This document shows positions 63,889 through 64,000 of a stretch of 64,000 nucleotides of DNA, one piece after another. This DNA comes from Antennarius striatus (Eukaryota; Chordata; Actinopteri; Lophiiformes; Antennariidae), in assembly GCF_040054535.1 (NCBI RefSeq), contig NC_090781.1, positions 8,359,482 to 8,423,481 on the forward strand. The letters are read 5' to 3'. A program made the position numbers and the translations under genes. The notes under the pieces are model-generated. The model saw nothing but the letters and a program-made list of their open reading frames with translations, did no database searches and was not told the origin of the DNA. Each line of letters begins with the position of its first letter. Positions within the stretch are counted from its first letter, which is position 1.

Positions 63889-64000
63889 ACATCCCGCTTG
63901 AAAGCGGTGATGTATTGTAATTGTCAGTGTTTGTGTGTTCGTCCGTTTGTTCGTCCGTTAGTCCGCCCGTTCGTGTGTCCACCAAATATCTTTGCAACCA
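63889..64000 (+). mobile_element. TCAAGGTCA-repeat family, 5' end, cut by window
   Basis: Begins with a hairpin (CCCGCTTGAAAGCGG), then gtgatgtattgtaattgtca, a GTCC/GTTC repeat and ccaccaaatatctttgcaac, matching the start of 52880-53385. The rest lies outside the window. Confidence 0.6.

Overview
The window looks like nuclear genomic DNA from a ray-finned (teleost) fish. It has small exons with GT-AG introns, very abundant CA/GT and ATT microsatellites, and fish-type interspersed repeats: an RTE-like LINE, L2-tailed SINEs, hAT-like and TA-flanked MITEs. There is no sign of bacterial or viral gene organisation. Species was not determined. Gene names come from protein similarity I recognise, not from a search.

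Three protein-coding genes are supported. (1) A homologue of human C19orf47, + strand, 3634-7218, eight coding exons, 395 aa. (2) ttc9b, a tetratricopeptide-repeat protein, + strand, 14364-36581, three coding exons, 220 aa, with a 19.85 kb first intron. (3) map3k10 (mixed-lineage kinase 2, MLK2), - strand, ten coding exons at 51646-44744 encoding 779 aa. The first coding exon of map3k10 (SH3 domain and kinase N-lobe) is not in the window and should lie beyond position 64000. All three reading frames stay open across every proposed splice junction. As I recall it, human 19q13.2 has the order MAP3K10-TTC9B-CCNP-AKT2-C19orf47, with TTC9B and MAP3K10 convergent. The fish block keeps that order and orientation but lacks CCNP and AKT2 between C19orf47 and TTC9B.

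Layout: 1-3400 is AT-rich intergenic DNA with a Rex1-like retroposon fragment and a small minisatellite. 3400-3633 is the c19orf47 promoter, with a ZNF143-type motif. 3634-7218 is c19orf47, followed by a probable long 3' UTR. 9681-12829 is a full-length RTE-like LINE, - strand, with one intact endonuclease/reverse-transcriptase ORF and a perfect 20-bp target-site duplication. 13801-14748 is the ttc9b 5' region. 14749-34598 is ttc9b intron 1, full of microsatellites and mobile elements. 36582-44743 separates the two convergent genes. 44744-51646 is map3k10, and 51647-64000 is its first intron.

The three genes are not known to act in one pathway; their adjacency is inherited synteny. The most distinctive non-genic item is a dispersed repeat family (52880-53385, 18880-19415, 63889-64000). 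Its monomers of about 135 bp carry inverted TGACCTTGA / TCAAGGTCA stem-loops that match nuclear-receptor (ERR/NR5A-type) half-sites. I found no evidence of a new multi-gene system.
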